DNA of 64,000 nucleotides. Origin: Gammaproteobacteria bacterium. GTDB taxonomy: Bacteria; Pseudomonadota; Gammaproteobacteria; SZUA-229. Every line of letters starts with the position of its first letter. Position 1 is the first letter of the stretch. Positions 7,498 to 16,423 of the stretch are shown here, piece by piece. The stretch is from the NCBI GenBank assembly GCA_029881795.1, contig JAOULX010000005.1, positions 124,001-188,000 of the forward strand. The letters are read 5' to 3'. Position numbers and translations under genes: made by a program. Under the pieces are notes generated by a model. That model did no database searches and was not told the origin of the DNA. It saw nothing but the letters and a program-made list of their open reading frames with translations.

Positions 7498-9648
7498 TTA
7501 AAACTTGCCGTAATAGCCTTCTTTAAGGGCATCAAAGAGGTTCGCTGCACTATGCATCTCGCCATCGTATTCGATTTCTTCATTGCCTTTAACTTCGATG
7601 ACTTCGCCGTTTTCCAGTGTGAACTGGTAAGTGGTGTTTTCGAGGTCACTGTCTTTAACCAGTACGCCCTGGAACACTTCCGGGTTAAAGCGGAAGGTGG
7701 TGCAACCTTTCAGGTCCATATCGTAGGCGTATTCGTAGATGTTTTTGAAGTCTTCGAACGGATAGTCTGTTGGCACGTTAGCTGTTTTTGAGATCGATGA
7801 ATCGATCCATTTCTGCGATGCTGCCTGAATATCGACATGCTGTTTTGGCGTGATGTCTTCGGCGGTGATGAAGTAGTCCGGCAGTTGCGCACTTTCATCT
7901 TCGCTGTATGGCATGGCATTGGCATTGACCATGGCGCGGTATGCCAGCAGCTCGTAGGAGAACACATCGACTTTCTCTTTTGATTTTTTACCTTCACGTA
8001 TCACATTGCGGGCATAGTGGTGGGCAAAGCTTGGCTCGATGCCGTTGCTGGCATTATTGGCCAGTGACAGTGAGATGGTGCCGGTTGGTGCGATTGAGCT
8101 GTGATGCGTAAAGCGTGCACCAACTTCGGCCAGCTCTTCGGCCAGCTGCGGGTCAACTTCGGCGACTTTTTGCATGTAACGGCTGTATTTAGCGTGCAGC
8201 ACACTGCCTTTAACCTGATCGCCGACTTTATAACCGTCTTTTTTCATTTCTGGGCGTTTGTACAACATTTCTTTGGTGACGGTGAATTTTTGCAGCAAAA
8301 TCGGCGCAGCACCTTTTTCTTTTGATAACTCTAATGATGTACGCCAGCCAGTCATCGCCAGTTCGCGGGTAACTTCTTCGGTGAATTTTAGTGATTCATC
8401 GCTGCCGTATTTAAGCCCCATCATGGTCAAGGTTGAACCCAGACCTAAATAACCCATGCCATGACGACGCTTATTGATGATTTCTTGCTGCTGCTGTGGC
8501 AATGGTAAACCGTTGATTTCGACCACGTTATCCAGCATACGGGTGAAGATGGCGACAGTTTCGCGGAAGTTATCCCAGTCGAAAGCAGCTTCTGAGGTGA
8601 ACGGCTTATCGATAAAACGGGTTAAGTTAACCGAACCCAGCAAGCATGAACCATACGGTGGTAAAGGTTGTTCACCACAAGGATTGGTGGCGCGGATATT
8701 CTCGCAGAACCAGTTGTTATTGAGCTCATTGACTTTGTCGATCAGGATGAAACCCGGCTCGGCATAATCATAGGTCGAGGCCATGATGGAGTCCCACAAA
8801 CGGCGTGCCGGTACGGTGCGGGTAACGCGGCAGGCAACCAGACCTTCATCACTGACGATGTAACCGGATTTTTGTGGCCATTCGCGCCAGATAATGTCAT
8901 CGGCTTTGGCATCAAACTCACCGCTTTCCTGCTCTTTAGCACTGACCGGGAAAGCCAGTTTCCACTCGGCATCGGCTTTAACTGCTTCGACAAAAGCGGT
9001 GGTGATCAGCAGCGACAGGTTAAACTGGCGCAGTCGGCCATCTTCACGCTTGGCTTTGATAAAATCGAAAACGTCCGGATGGCCGACATCGAAGGTTGCC
9101 ATTTGCGCGCCACGACGGCCACCGGCTGATGACACGGTGAAACACATTTTGTCGTAGATATCCATGAACGACATCGGGCCTGATGTGTAGGCACCGGCAC
9201 CGGAGACATAACCGCCTTTCGGGCGCAGGGTCGAAAATTCATAACCGATACCGCAACCGGCTTTTAAGGTTAAGCCAGACTCGTAGACTTTTTTCAGGAT
9301 ATCGTCCATTGAATCGGCAACGATACCAGAGACAGTACAGTTAATCGTTGAGGTCGCAGGCTTGTGTTCCTGCGCGCCGGCATTGGAAATAATACGACCG
9401 GCCGGAATGGCTCCGTGCTGTAGCGCCCAGAGAAATTTCTTATGCCATTTTTTCTTTAATTCTGGCGTGGTTTCAACCTCGGACAGAGCCTTGGCTACAC
9501 GCGCATAGGTATCTTGCAGGCTGCCATCAACAGCCTCGCCTTGTTTGGTTTTTAAACGGTACTTTTTATCCCAGATATCCATTGAAGTGTCTTGAAATGG
9601 CACTTCCTGAATTCCGCCTTTAACAGCATGCAGATGCGGTGCAGTCAT
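7498..9648 (-). CDS. nrdJa: adenosylcobalamin-dependent ribonucleotide reductase, NrdJa
   Basis: The catalytic subunit of class II ribonucleotide reductase. It reduces ribonucleotides to deoxyribonucleotides using adenosylcobalamin as radical source, and so works with or without oxygen. Seen in the sequence: STINCTVSGIVADSMDDIL (first active-site Cys region), GCGIGYEFSTLRP, GGRRGAQMATFDVGHPDV, the radical Cys motif NPCGEQPLPPYGSCLLGSVN, and the late SIAPTGTISL phosphate-binding loop. I place the start at ATG 9648 (716 residues), which has a strong AAGGGGG ribosome site. The GTG at 9717 would overlap the operator region. The C-terminal part is missing because it is encoded by nrdJb downstream. 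A NrdR-box candidate lies about 75 bp upstream. Confidence 0.93.
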   Translation of the reverse strand: MTAPHLHAVKGGIQEVPFQDTSMDIWDKKYRLKTKQGEAVDGSLQDTYARVAKALSEVETTPELKKKWHKKFLWALQHGAIPAGRIISNAGAQEHKPATSTINCTVSGIVADSMDDILKKVYESGLTLKAGCGIGYEFSTLRPKGGYVSGAGAYTSGPMSFMDIYDKMCFTVSSAGGRRGAQMATFDVGHPDVFDFIKAKREDGRLRQFNLSLLITTAFVEAVKADAEWKLAFPVSAKEQESGEFDAKADDIIWREWPQKSGYIVSDEGLVACRVTRTVPARRLWDSIMASTYDYAEPGFILIDKVNELNNNWFCENIRATNPCGEQPLPPYGSCLLGSVNLTRFIDKPFTSEAAFDWDNFRETVAIFTRMLDNVVEINGLPLPQQQQEIINKRRHGMGYLGLGSTLTMMGLKYGSDESLKFTEEVTRELAMTGWRTSLELSKEKGAAPILLQKFTVTKEMLYKRPEMKKDGYKVGDQVKGSVLHAKYSRYMQKVAEVDPQLAEELAEVGARFTHHSSIAPTGTISLSLANNASNGIEPSFAHHYARNVIREGKKSKEKVDVFSYELLAYRAMVNANAMPYSEDESAQLPDYFITAEDITPKQHVDIQAASQKWIDSSISKTANVPTDYPFEDFKNIYEYAYDMDLKGCTTFRFNPEVFQGVLVKDSDLENTTYQFTLENGEVIEVKGNEEIEYDGEMHSAANLFDALKEGYYGKF

Positions 9649-9721
9649 CCTTTTCCCCCTTGGAAAATAGTATTGTGTCAATGTGTTGGTATTCCGGTAT
9701 TGTGACAAATCCGCCACATTT

Positions 9722-9737
9722 ACACAATATGTAGTGT
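9722..9737. promoter_or_regulatory. NrdR box candidate upstream of nrdJa
   Basis: ACACAATATGTAGTGT is a near-perfect match to the NrdR operator (ACACWATATATWGTGT). Two further CACAATA half-sites are visible on the minus strand at 9671-9677 and 9699-9705. NrdR is the ATP/dATP-sensing repressor of ribonucleotide reductase genes. The site lies 74-89 bp upstream of the nrdJa ATG. Confidence 0.75.
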
Positions 9738-9831
9738 GTTAAATAATATAAAAACACTAGAGATATAAATTATTGACTTTTTACAGTGCCCGACAGGGCT
9801 GCTTTTTGGGGTGATTTAGAATCAGATAATA

Positions 9832-10083
9832 TTAGCAAGTTTGATCATCGAGCCAGCCAAGATGCCGCAATGCCTGCTCTCTTGTGTCCAGACACATATC
9901 CGCTGATGGCTGTAAATCATCACAGACTTTTGGCCGCTCAGGATGCTTGAATATCAGGCAGCGCATATCAATATCCAGGTGGATACAGGGGGTGCGGGCG
10001 GGTTTGCCATCGGGCATGCCGGGGATGGCTGAGGAGATGGATGGTGCAATGCAGCAGGCACCGCAATTAGGGCGACATTTCAT
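9832..10083 (-). CDS. YkgJ family cysteine-cluster protein
   Basis: An 83-residue cytoplasmic protein with the conserved Cys pattern of the YkgJ/CxxCxxCC family. CRPNCGACC is at residues 3-11, then come PCIHLD, RCLIF, and [12 protein letters not shown], eight Cys in all. The Cys cluster is thought to bind zinc or an iron-sulfur cluster; the biological role is not known. At 83 residues it is a typical small member. It is monocistronic as far as I can see, 94 bp from the nrdJ operator region, and transcribed towards it. Confidence 0.85.
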   Translation of the reverse strand: MKCRPNCGACCIAPSISSAIPGMPDGKPARTPCIHLDIDMRCLIFKHPERPKVCDDLQPSADMCLDTREQALRHLGWLDDQTC

Positions 10084-10192
10084 CTTGCTAGTGTGGCATA
10101 TATTTGTAACTGGGATTGGTTTATTACTAAAAAAACCACAATCTTACACCTGCATCAAAGGCAAAGGCGTCGGTTCCCGCACCGACAGGCGT

Positions 10193-10226
10193 GTTCATTT
10201 TCTTTACTCGTATAAAGAAAACGAAC
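10193..10226. repeat. hairpin repeat unit, copy A
   Basis: GTTC-TTTTCTTT pairs with AAAGAAAA-GAAC around a short loop. It is preceded by GGTTCCCGCACCG and followed by an A-rich stretch and CGCCC. The same order of parts occurs inverted at 10815-10844. Confidence 0.6.
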
Positions 10227-10814
10227 CAAAAGAAATACGCCCACTTCACAAGTCCGCATAAAAAACACGCGGATACCCTCATCACTCGTCATTAATTTGG
10301 CTACTGCGGACAAATTTGATTTTTAATTTGAACGTGCTGCTTTTTGCACGGCCCGTAGGGCGAGCATCCTGAAGATGCGAGTAACAATCCAAACATTCTA
10401 TTCGACCCGTCCATGGGCCTCACCCTGCGGGCAGCCTATAAAGCAGGCGTGCAAAATTGTTCCTGACAATTTTGTCGCAGAAATCCTCCAAATTAATAAC
10501 TCCCTCTTCAGCTTGCTCAAATGGGAGGGGTAAATCAAAAGATATAGACTTAAAACACAGACCCTAAATCGAGGTCGCAAACTCTCATCCCATCGGGGTT
10601 TTGAATTATTACTCCCGTCTCGCAGTTTGCCGTGCATTGTTTCTAAAAAGGGATAATCTGCCATGGACGGCAGATTAAGTTTTCTTGAGCATGGATGCGA
10701 ATGAAAACGACCCGTTAGCGAAGCTATAACTGTTACAGGAGTTAGGTTTGATGGTGACTGTATTTACAAGGCACGGGAACCCGCAGGGCAAACTGGGTTA
10801 GGGCGGCTTTTTTG

Positions 10815-10844
10815 GGTACTTTTTCAGCTGTAGGAAAAAGTACC
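10815..10844. repeat. hairpin repeat unit, copy B (inverted)
   Basis: GGTACTTTTTC pairs perfectly with GAAAAAGTACC. It is preceded by GGGCGGCTTTTTT and followed by GCCGGTGCG, which is the mirror of copy A's flanks. Together the copies enclose about 590 bp. Confidence 0.6.
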
Positions 10845-10986
10845 TCGCCCGCCGGTGCGACTACCGGCAATGTATCTACAAAGCAAATAACTTACAGCTT
10901 GCTAAAATATCTGGCTATTCAAAACCTTAGACTTACTGTCGGTCTACCACCGACGACCTTGATTTAGATTTTAAAGTAAATCTAAA

Positions 10987-11017
10987 TTTTTGGTAGGGAA
11001 CACCTCCCTACCAAAAA
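10987..11017. repeat. perfect 13-bp hairpin
   Basis: TTTTTGGTAGGGA and TCCCTACCAAAAA enclose a 5-base loop. It lies 97 bp downstream of the lytic transglycosylase stop (minus strand). The T-run is on the 5' side and the A-run on the 3' side for either strand, so it is not a classical terminator. Confidence 0.6.
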
Positions 11018-11113
11018 CGATTACCACAGAGGCGCAAAGTAGCTGATGAATACCTTTATTTATCGCTTTGATCCGGCTGCTCAACCATCTCGACAACTGC
11101 GGTGATCAAGCGT

Positions 11114-11773
11114 CTAGCGCGATGCCATCCGATAGCGTTTAAACAGGAAATGCACTTTTCTGACGTAATTCTGGGTTTCTTTATAAGGCGGAATACTGTT
11201 GTATTTATTAACAGCGGTTTCACCGGCGTTATAGGCCGCTGTTGCCAGCGAGATATTCTGATTAAAACGCTTTAACAAATACGCCATGTGCCGTGTGCCG
11301 GCAATAATATTTTGCTGATAATCATACGGTCTTGAGACCTGATAGGTTTGCAGTAATAAGGGCATTAACTGCATCAACCCACGCGCGCCTTTGGAGGACA
11401 CCGCATAAGGATTAAAACCGGATTCGACATGGATAATGGCGCGCAATAACGCCACGTCCATTTCGTATTGACTGGCGGTGCGTTCAATAAAATCGGCAAA
11501 TGATGAATGATCAAGTGGCTCCGACGACCACGGTCGACCGGCTTGTAAGCGACTGCAACTGGAACTGTTGTAAAAGCAGTTTTCCGACAGTCGCTTATAG
11601 CCGAACTCTAGCGGTGGTTTCTGGGCGGAATAATGAACCTGACCATTGGCATCGGTGTATTTATAAATATTATTCGCCAGCAGCTGTTGAGAAACGCTGA
11701 AAAGGCTAAACAGCAGTGTTAATTTGATCGTTTTGCTGATAATGGCAGTGATTTTAAGCTTTTTTACATCCAT
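11114..11773 (-). CDS. lytic transglycosylase (SLT domain, DUF4124 N-terminus)
   Basis: A periplasmic or outer-membrane-facing peptidoglycan-cleaving enzyme that cuts the MurNAc-GlcNAc bond to a 1,6-anhydro product. Residues 1-33 form a signal peptide (LTLLFSLFSVSQQLLA), followed by a DUF4124-type start NIYKYTDANGQVHYSAQKP. The SLT domain (about 95-205) shows the catalytic Glu in IHVESGFNPYAVSSKGARGL, then GLMQLMP and the A-A-Y-N-A-G motif (LATAAYNAGETAVNKY). All hallmark motifs are intact. It has no close operon partner; the next gene upstream ends 45 bp away on the same strand. Confidence 0.92.
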   Translation of the reverse strand: MDVKKLKITAIISKTIKLTLLFSLFSVSQQLLANNIYKYTDANGQVHYSAQKPPLEFGYKRLSENCFYNSSSCSRLQAGRPWSSEPLDHSSFADFIERTASQYEMDVALLRAIIHVESGFNPYAVSSKGARGLMQLMPLLLQTYQVSRPYDYQQNIIAGTRHMAYLLKRFNQNISLATAAYNAGETAVNKYNSIPPYKETQNYVRKVHFLFKRYRMASR

Positions 11774-11817
11774 ATCGGTATTTTACACCAAAGCCGCCGC
11801 TTATACCCAAAAAACGA

Positions 11818-12276
11818 CTATTGGTCGGCGGATTCGAGCGCTTTTAACAGTAATTGCAGGTGTTTTGAGTTGGCGGCAAAGTCGGCTCGACCGACACGTG
11901 AACGGGACTGCGCTAGCAAATAACTGCCATCACCTTCGGCTTTTACACGGATGTCCAGATCGTCTTTAAACTTAAACAATGCGCTGCTCACCACCAGTTG
12001 CAAACGATACTGGGTTTTGTCGCTTGCGCTGATCTGCCAGCCCTGCGCCTCAGCCACTGCCGGTAACTGGGCAAACAATTCGGCAGCCGTACGGTTGAAA
12101 TGCGGTGACATCAACTCTGGTAGCAAGGGATCGCGATTTATCTCGGCCTGATGTGTCGTTAAAAATATTTTTAAGCGCGCCAGCACACCCGGCGACTGAC
12201 TCAGGTTAGCCTGATTCTGCATTAAAACCAGAAACAAAATAACCAGAGGAATAGAAATAATTAACCAGATAGACAT
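11818..12276 (-). CDS. membrane-anchored protein of unknown function
   Basis: About 152 residues with one N-terminal membrane anchor (SIWLIISIPLVILFLVLMQN) and a soluble, probably periplasmic, domain. That domain ends in a segment like DUF1499 proteins (DLDIRVKAEGDGSYLLAQSR, RVGRADFAANSKHLQLLLKA). DUF1499 is my best match and its biochemical role is unknown. The start is uncertain. ATG 12276 gives a clean anchor, while an in-frame GTG at 12312 has a better GGGGAG ribosome site inside the ubiX coding region and would add 12 basic residues. Tight spacing makes co-transcription with ubiX likely. Confidence 0.7.
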   Translation of the reverse strand: MSIWLIISIPLVILFLVLMQNQANLSQSPGVLARLKIFLTTHQAEINRDPLLPELMSPHFNRTAAELFAQLPAVAEAQGWQISASDKTQYRLQLVVSSALFKFKDDLDIRVKAEGDGSYLLAQSRSRVGRADFAANSKHLQLLLKALESADQ

Positions 12277-12289
12277 AAGGTATCGCCGT

Positions 12290-12925
12290 TTAAATTTGAT
12301 GCTTGAGATCACCTGCCTGTTCTCCCCAGGGCGGTAATAATGTCTGTTCTATATCCAGCTGATCCAGCACCCGGGCGACCATGAAATCGATGATGTCGTT
12401 GACGGTTTGCGGTTTATTGTAAAAGCCCGGATTAGCCGGCATCACCACCACACCCATACGACTCAGACGCAGCATATTTTCTAAATGTATATCGGAAAAC
12501 GGGGTTTCTCTGGGCACGATCACCAGCTTACGGCGCTCTTTAAGCATGACATCGGCGGCGCGCTCCATCAGGTTGCTGCTGGCACCGACCGCAATCTGCG
12601 ACAGCGTGCTCATGCTACAGGGGCAAACCACCATGGCATCGGTTCTGGCCGAACCACTGGCCAGCGGCGATGTCCATTCTTCATCACCGTATATCGACAA
12701 TAGATCAGGATCACTGTCAAACCGGTTCGACAGGTATTTTTTTTGCTCGGCTTTTCGGCCCGGCAAGCTCAGTTCAGATTCCATACTGGTGACAATCTGC
12801 GCGGCTTTGCTCAGCATTAAGGAGACCTGATGATTTTTTTTCAGCAGTACTTCAAGCAAGCGAAAGCCATACTGAACACCGGATGCTCCGGTAATTGCCA
12901 GGGCAATTTTTTTTGATGAACTCAT
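12290..12925 (-). CDS. ubiX: flavin prenyltransferase UbiX
   Basis: UbiX joins dimethylallyl phosphate to FMN to make the prenylated flavin used by the UbiD decarboxylase in ubiquinone synthesis. Diagnostic sequence: ALAITGASGVQYGFRLLEVL (FMN phosphate-binding loop), VVCPCSMSTLSQIAVGASSN, LIERAADVMLKERR-like (MERAADVMLKERRKLVIVPR), ETPFSDIHLENMLRLSRMG, and MPANPGFYNKPQTVNDIIDF. The 211-residue length is normal for the family. The start ATG overlaps the stop of the upstream kinase gene by 4 bp, which implies translational coupling. No ubiD is in the window. Confidence 0.95.
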   Translation of the reverse strand: MSSSKKIALAITGASGVQYGFRLLEVLLKKNHQVSLMLSKAAQIVTSMESELSLPGRKAEQKKYLSNRFDSDPDLLSIYGDEEWTSPLASGSARTDAMVVCPCSMSTLSQIAVGASSNLMERAADVMLKERRKLVIVPRETPFSDIHLENMLRLSRMGVVVMPANPGFYNKPQTVNDIIDFMVARVLDQLDIEQTLLPPWGEQAGDLKHQI

Positions 12926-14286
12926 TGGCTACCTGCGGGTTTTTTGCCTGATGCGGCTGGCTTGCTGGTTTTTTTTGGCTGCTGCGTATTTTGAATACAA
13001 CGCTGATTACTCAGTTGCAATCTTTCGGACAGGGTTTGGGCAAACTTTTTATAAAAATGCATCTGACAGATCAGGCTGGTTTCTTCTAACGCGACGCCGG
13101 TTAATTTCATTAACAAAATAAAACTTTTGGCCACCACACTGGCGCTGCGCGACTCGTTAATCACCACTCCCATTTCGCCAAAGCATTCACCGGCCTTTAG
13201 CGTATCGACCAGTACTCCATCATTAACCACATCGACCGAGCCTAAGGCCAGCACGTAAAAGGCATTTTCCATTTCGCCTTGCTGAATAATGGTTTCGCCC
13301 GGCTTATAACTCAACCACTGACTAACCCGGTGCACCGCATCGATTTCTTCTTCGCGAAAATCTCTGAAAAAAGTCAGTTTACTGAGCATTTTACGTTTTT
13401 CACGGTCGCCTATCTGTTCCTCATTGAAACTGACCGCTGTGATACTGGCTTCTAGGTCTCGCGCCAGGTCATAGCCATACTGATAGCGCTGAGACGGTTC
13501 TTTAACCAGGCATTTCTCCACGATATCGGCCAGCTTGGCTGGCAGCTCGGGGCGTATATCGGTGATTCGTTTTGGTGAATGATTGACGATCTGGTACATC
13601 ACGCTGTGCATATTGCCAGGGGTAAACGGCACTTCGCCGGTCAGCAGTTTGTACAGCACCACGCCCAGCGAATAGATATCACTTTGTGGCCCGGCCATTT
13701 CTTCACGTACCACTTCCGGCGACATATACATCGGTGAACCGGTCAGGCCGATGGCCTGCTCGTCGTCTGAACGATTGACGTGGGCGATGCTAAAGTCAGC
13801 CAGCTTGACGTCGCCGTCGCTGGTAATCAGGATATTACTGGGTTTGATATCGCGGTGGATAACACCTTTGTCATGGGCATAATCCAGCGCTTTACAGCAT
13901 TGCACGATCATGTTTATGGTGGTGTTGAGCGGTAACGCCTGATCTTCTCTGGCAAAGGATTTTAAGGTTTCACCATCGACAAATTCCATCACAATATAAC
14001 TGTGACTGCCCTGCATGCCGGCATCATACAGCGCGACAATATTCGGGTGATGTAAATTACCCGCCGCGTAGGCTTCACGGAAAAAACCTCTTAATACCTG
14101 ATCACGCGCCTTGCGGTCTTCTATTTGTGACAGATCGGATGAGAATTTGATCGCAACATGGCGTTGCACAAACGGGTCGTAGGCTTTATACACCGTGCCG
14201 CTGGCACCACGACCGAGCGTATCGAGTATGCTGTAACGACCGATACGTTTCGGTGCTTTCTGTTGTTTGGTATTGATTCGTAACAT
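12922..14286 (-). CDS. Ser/Thr protein kinase with cyclic-nucleotide-binding domain
   Basis: A 454-residue fusion. Residues 17-280 are a Hanks-type kinase: glycine loop LGRGASGTVYKA, VAIK Lys at about 47, catalytic loop HRDIKPSN, and APE-equivalent PEVVREE. The DFG motif reads DFS, a Gly-to-Ser change worth noting, but the Mg-binding Asp is kept. Residues about 297-420 form a cNMP-binding (Crp-type) domain with GETIIQQGEMENAFYVLALG and GECFGEMG...RSASV. The C-terminus is Lys/Pro-rich. No transmembrane segment, so it is cytoplasmic and may sense cAMP or c-di-GMP-like ligands. The gene is translationally coupled to ubiX. The substrate is unknown. Confidence 0.9.
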   Translation of the reverse strand: MLRINTKQQKAPKRIGRYSILDTLGRGASGTVYKAYDPFVQRHVAIKFSSDLSQIEDRKARDQVLRGFFREAYAAGNLHHPNIVALYDAGMQGSHSYIVMEFVDGETLKSFAREDQALPLNTTINMIVQCCKALDYAHDKGVIHRDIKPSNILITSDGDVKLADFSIAHVNRSDDEQAIGLTGSPMYMSPEVVREEMAGPQSDIYSLGVVLYKLLTGEVPFTPGNMHSVMYQIVNHSPKRITDIRPELPAKLADIVEKCLVKEPSQRYQYGYDLARDLEASITAVSFNEEQIGDREKRKMLSKLTFFRDFREEEIDAVHRVSQWLSYKPGETIIQQGEMENAFYVLALGSVDVVNDGVLVDTLKAGECFGEMGVVINESRSASVVAKSFILLMKLTGVALEETSLICQMHFYKKFAQTLSERLQLSNQRCIQNTQQPKKTSKPAASGKKPAGSQ

Positions 14287-14326
14287 TCAGATTGCCGTTA
14301 CCAAGTCGCTATAACATTCATGTCAT

Positions 14327-15700
14327 TCAGGCTTCCATTGCTTTTATCAGTCGCTGATGCAGGCCTTCAAAGCCGCCATTGCTCATGATCATTATATGAT
14401 CATCACTGGTCATCATCGCCATTAATTCGTTAATCATATCATCCACTGCATTAAACAGACGGGCTTTATTGCCCAGCTCGCTAATCACCTCATCCAACGC
14501 CCAGTCCATATCCGCCGGCTGGAATAAAAACACCGCATCGGCCTCGCTTAATGAGGCCGCCAGTTTGGCTTTGTGCACCCCCATGCGCATGGTATTGGAA
14601 CGGGGTTCCAGAATCGCGATGATACGCTGCCCGGCAACCCGCTGGCGCAGGCCCTGCAGGGTTTCTTCAATCGCGGTCGGGTGGTGCGCAAAATCATCAT
14701 AAACGGTAATGCCGTTGATCTTTGCTATCACTTCCTGACGCCGCTTGACGCCTTTAAATTCAGCCAGTGCCGCAGTCGCAACATCCGCCGGCACACCGGC
14801 ATGACGTGCCGCTGCAATCGCCGCCAGTGCATTGCTGCGATTATGCGCTCCGATCATCGACCAGCTGACCACTCCCTGCGAGACACCATCGAGCATGACC
14901 TCGAAACTTTGCCCCGCCTGATCCAGTAAACGTGTACTCCAGCCATTAGGTTGCATCTCTGAGAATTTTTCTGTCGGCGTCCAGCAGCCCTGCTGCAAGA
15001 CATCGTCCAGATTGGTCTCATCGGCATTGCTAATGATCAGACCTTCACCGGGCACGGTACGGATCAGGTGATGAAACTGTTTTTTTATCGCATTCAGGTC
15101 TTCAAAAATATCAGCATGATCAAATTCAAGGTTATTCAATATCACGGTGCGGGCGCGGTAATGCACAAACTTTGATCGCTTATCAAAAAAAGCGGTGTCG
15201 TATTCATCGGCTTCGACGACAAAAAATGGTGAATCGCCTAGCCGTGCCGAAAGCCCAAAATTTGCCGGTATACCACCAATCAGAAAACCGGGATTAAGAC
15301 CGGCGTATTCCAGTATCCAGGCCAGCATGCTGGCGGTGGTGGTTTTACCATGAGTGCCGGCCACAGCCAGCACCCAGCGATCTTTCAGGACGTTCTCGTA
15401 GAGCCACTGCGGCCCGGAGGTATAAGGGATATTGCGGTTAAGCAGGTATTCAACAACCGGCTTGCCACGTGACATCGCATTGCCGACCACCACCTGATCC
15501 GGTTGTGGCTGACCGGCTTGCTGCTGTAATTGCGCTGGCTCATAACCCTGAATTAAGCGGATGCCCTGCTGTTCCAGTTGTGTACTCATGGGCGGGTAGA
15601 CATTCTGGTCGGAACCGCTGACTTTGTGCCCGGCCTGTGTTGCCAGTACAGCAACCCCTCCCATAAACGTACCGCAGATGCCTAATATATGTATGTGCAT
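14327..15700 (-). CDS. mpl: murein tripeptide ligase Mpl
   Basis: UDP-N-acetylmuramate:L-alanyl-gamma-D-glutamyl-meso-diaminopimelate ligase, which reattaches recycled murein tripeptide to UDP-MurNAc in the cytoplasm. The protein of 457 residues shows the Mur ligase architecture: N-terminal Rossmann-like motif HILGICGTFMGGVAVLA, ATP-binding loop VAGTHGKTTTASMLAW, central FVVEADEYDTAFFDKRSKFV, NNLEFDHADIF and C-terminal YDDFAHHPTAIEETLQGLR. The HHP motif and the GICGTFMGG start distinguish Mpl from MurC. It lies 40 bp upstream of the kinase gene and 19 bp downstream of a membrane protein gene. Confidence 0.96.
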   Translation of the reverse strand: MHIHILGICGTFMGGVAVLATQAGHKVSGSDQNVYPPMSTQLEQQGIRLIQGYEPAQLQQQAGQPQPDQVVVGNAMSRGKPVVEYLLNRNIPYTSGPQWLYENVLKDRWVLAVAGTHGKTTTASMLAWILEYAGLNPGFLIGGIPANFGLSARLGDSPFFVVEADEYDTAFFDKRSKFVHYRARTVILNNLEFDHADIFEDLNAIKKQFHHLIRTVPGEGLIISNADETNLDDVLQQGCWTPTEKFSEMQPNGWSTRLLDQAGQSFEVMLDGVSQGVVSWSMIGAHNRSNALAAIAAARHAGVPADVATAALAEFKGVKRRQEVIAKINGITVYDDFAHHPTAIEETLQGLRQRVAGQRIIAILEPRSNTMRMGVHKAKLAASLSEADAVFLFQPADMDWALDEVISELGNKARLFNAVDDMINELMAMMTSDDHIMIMSNGGFEGLHQRLIKAMEA

Positions 15701-15719
15701 GATAAACCGTTGTTAATGA

Positions 15720-16250
15720 TTAAACGCTGGCTAAAAAGCCAACAACCTGATTACTTAAAAAAATAACCATAATAAGATAGGCGAATGATAACAATAAACT
15801 CAGCGGCATGATCAAATTCATCGCATGCCGCAGAATGTGTGCGACCACACTGACCTGCCAGCTCACCAGAATCAGATAAAACAATCCACCCAGTGTATTA
15901 TTTGTCTGTGCGCCCTCAGCAGCACTGTTTAAGACCAGCATCAGCGGCAGTGCCAGCAGCTGAAAAACCACGCCCACTCCGAGACAGGCCATAAAGGTCT
16001 GTAAGAACCGCGCCGAGGTATTTCGAGTGTACAGGCAAAACTGAAGAAAAGCGGTCAGTAGCAGCAAATCCAGCAGTAGCAGTATAACGGCTGTGAAAAA
16101 ATCGGCACTGCCGGGCAACAGCACCAGCATGCCGCTGATCATGTACAGCAGCAATACTCGCAACAAAAGTTTTTTTGAATACGGCAAATCCTGCGGTGCC
16201 GCCAACAGACCCATGATGCGTAAAAAAGGTAGTACCGGTATAAAGCTCAA
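15720..16250 (-). CDS. Yip1-like integral membrane protein
   Basis: About 176 residues with five predicted membrane helices (about 28-48, 50-72, 85-110, 120-143, 150-172). The N-terminal LRIMGLLAAPQDLPYSKKLL resembles the amphipathic start of Yip1-domain proteins of Proteobacteria. The function is not known. No ATG precedes the conserved part. The given TTG (16250) keeps the whole conserved start, whereas ATG 16214 would drop 12 residues. It is divergent from pyrC with 173 bp between, and 19 bp upstream of mpl, so the promoter of the mpl transcript probably lies in 16251-16423. Confidence 0.65.
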   Translation of the reverse strand: MSFIPVLPFLRIMGLLAAPQDLPYSKKLLLRVLLLYMISGMLVLLPGSADFFTAVILLLLDLLLLTAFLQFCLYTRNTSARFLQTFMACLGVGVVFQLLALPLMLVLNSAAEGAQTNNTLGGLFYLILVSWQVSVVAHILRHAMNLIMPLSLLLSFAYLIMVIFLSNQVVGFLASV

Positions 16251-16423
16251 GGCGCTGGCCTGAATGAAATTTTTGACCGGCTCATAATATGTAAATTAGC
16301 GGCGAATCGCAAAACAGATTTGTCAGTCATCCGTTTACTGCGCTTATCCTCGATCACTGCATCACCTATTACAAATGGCGCTAAATCTGGGATAATGCCT
16401 TAACTAATAAACGGAAACTCAAA

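Larger units (their letters stand above)
10084..11113. other. 1-kb gene-free region rich in palindromic repeats
   Basis: No convincing gene. The one larger frame (10398-10664, minus) has no ribosome site or protein-like composition. The region contains two inverted hairpin units (10193-10226 and 10815-10844), a third perfect hairpin at 10987-11017 and a smaller palindrome at about 10968-10986. It also holds motifs typical of dispersed intergenic elements of Gammaproteobacteria (CCATGGGCC, CCATGGACGGCAGATTA). It is probably an assembly of non-coding repeats inserted between ykgJ-like and the lytic transglycosylase gene. Confidence 0.6.

Noticed and set aside
8668-9129. Long plus-strand open frame opposite nrdJa
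   Set aside because: It is antisense to strongly conserved NrdJ motifs and has no ribosome site or known similarity.
10398-10664. 88-codon minus-strand frame
   Set aside because: It lies in the palindromic repeat region, lacks a ribosome site, and its translation looks random.
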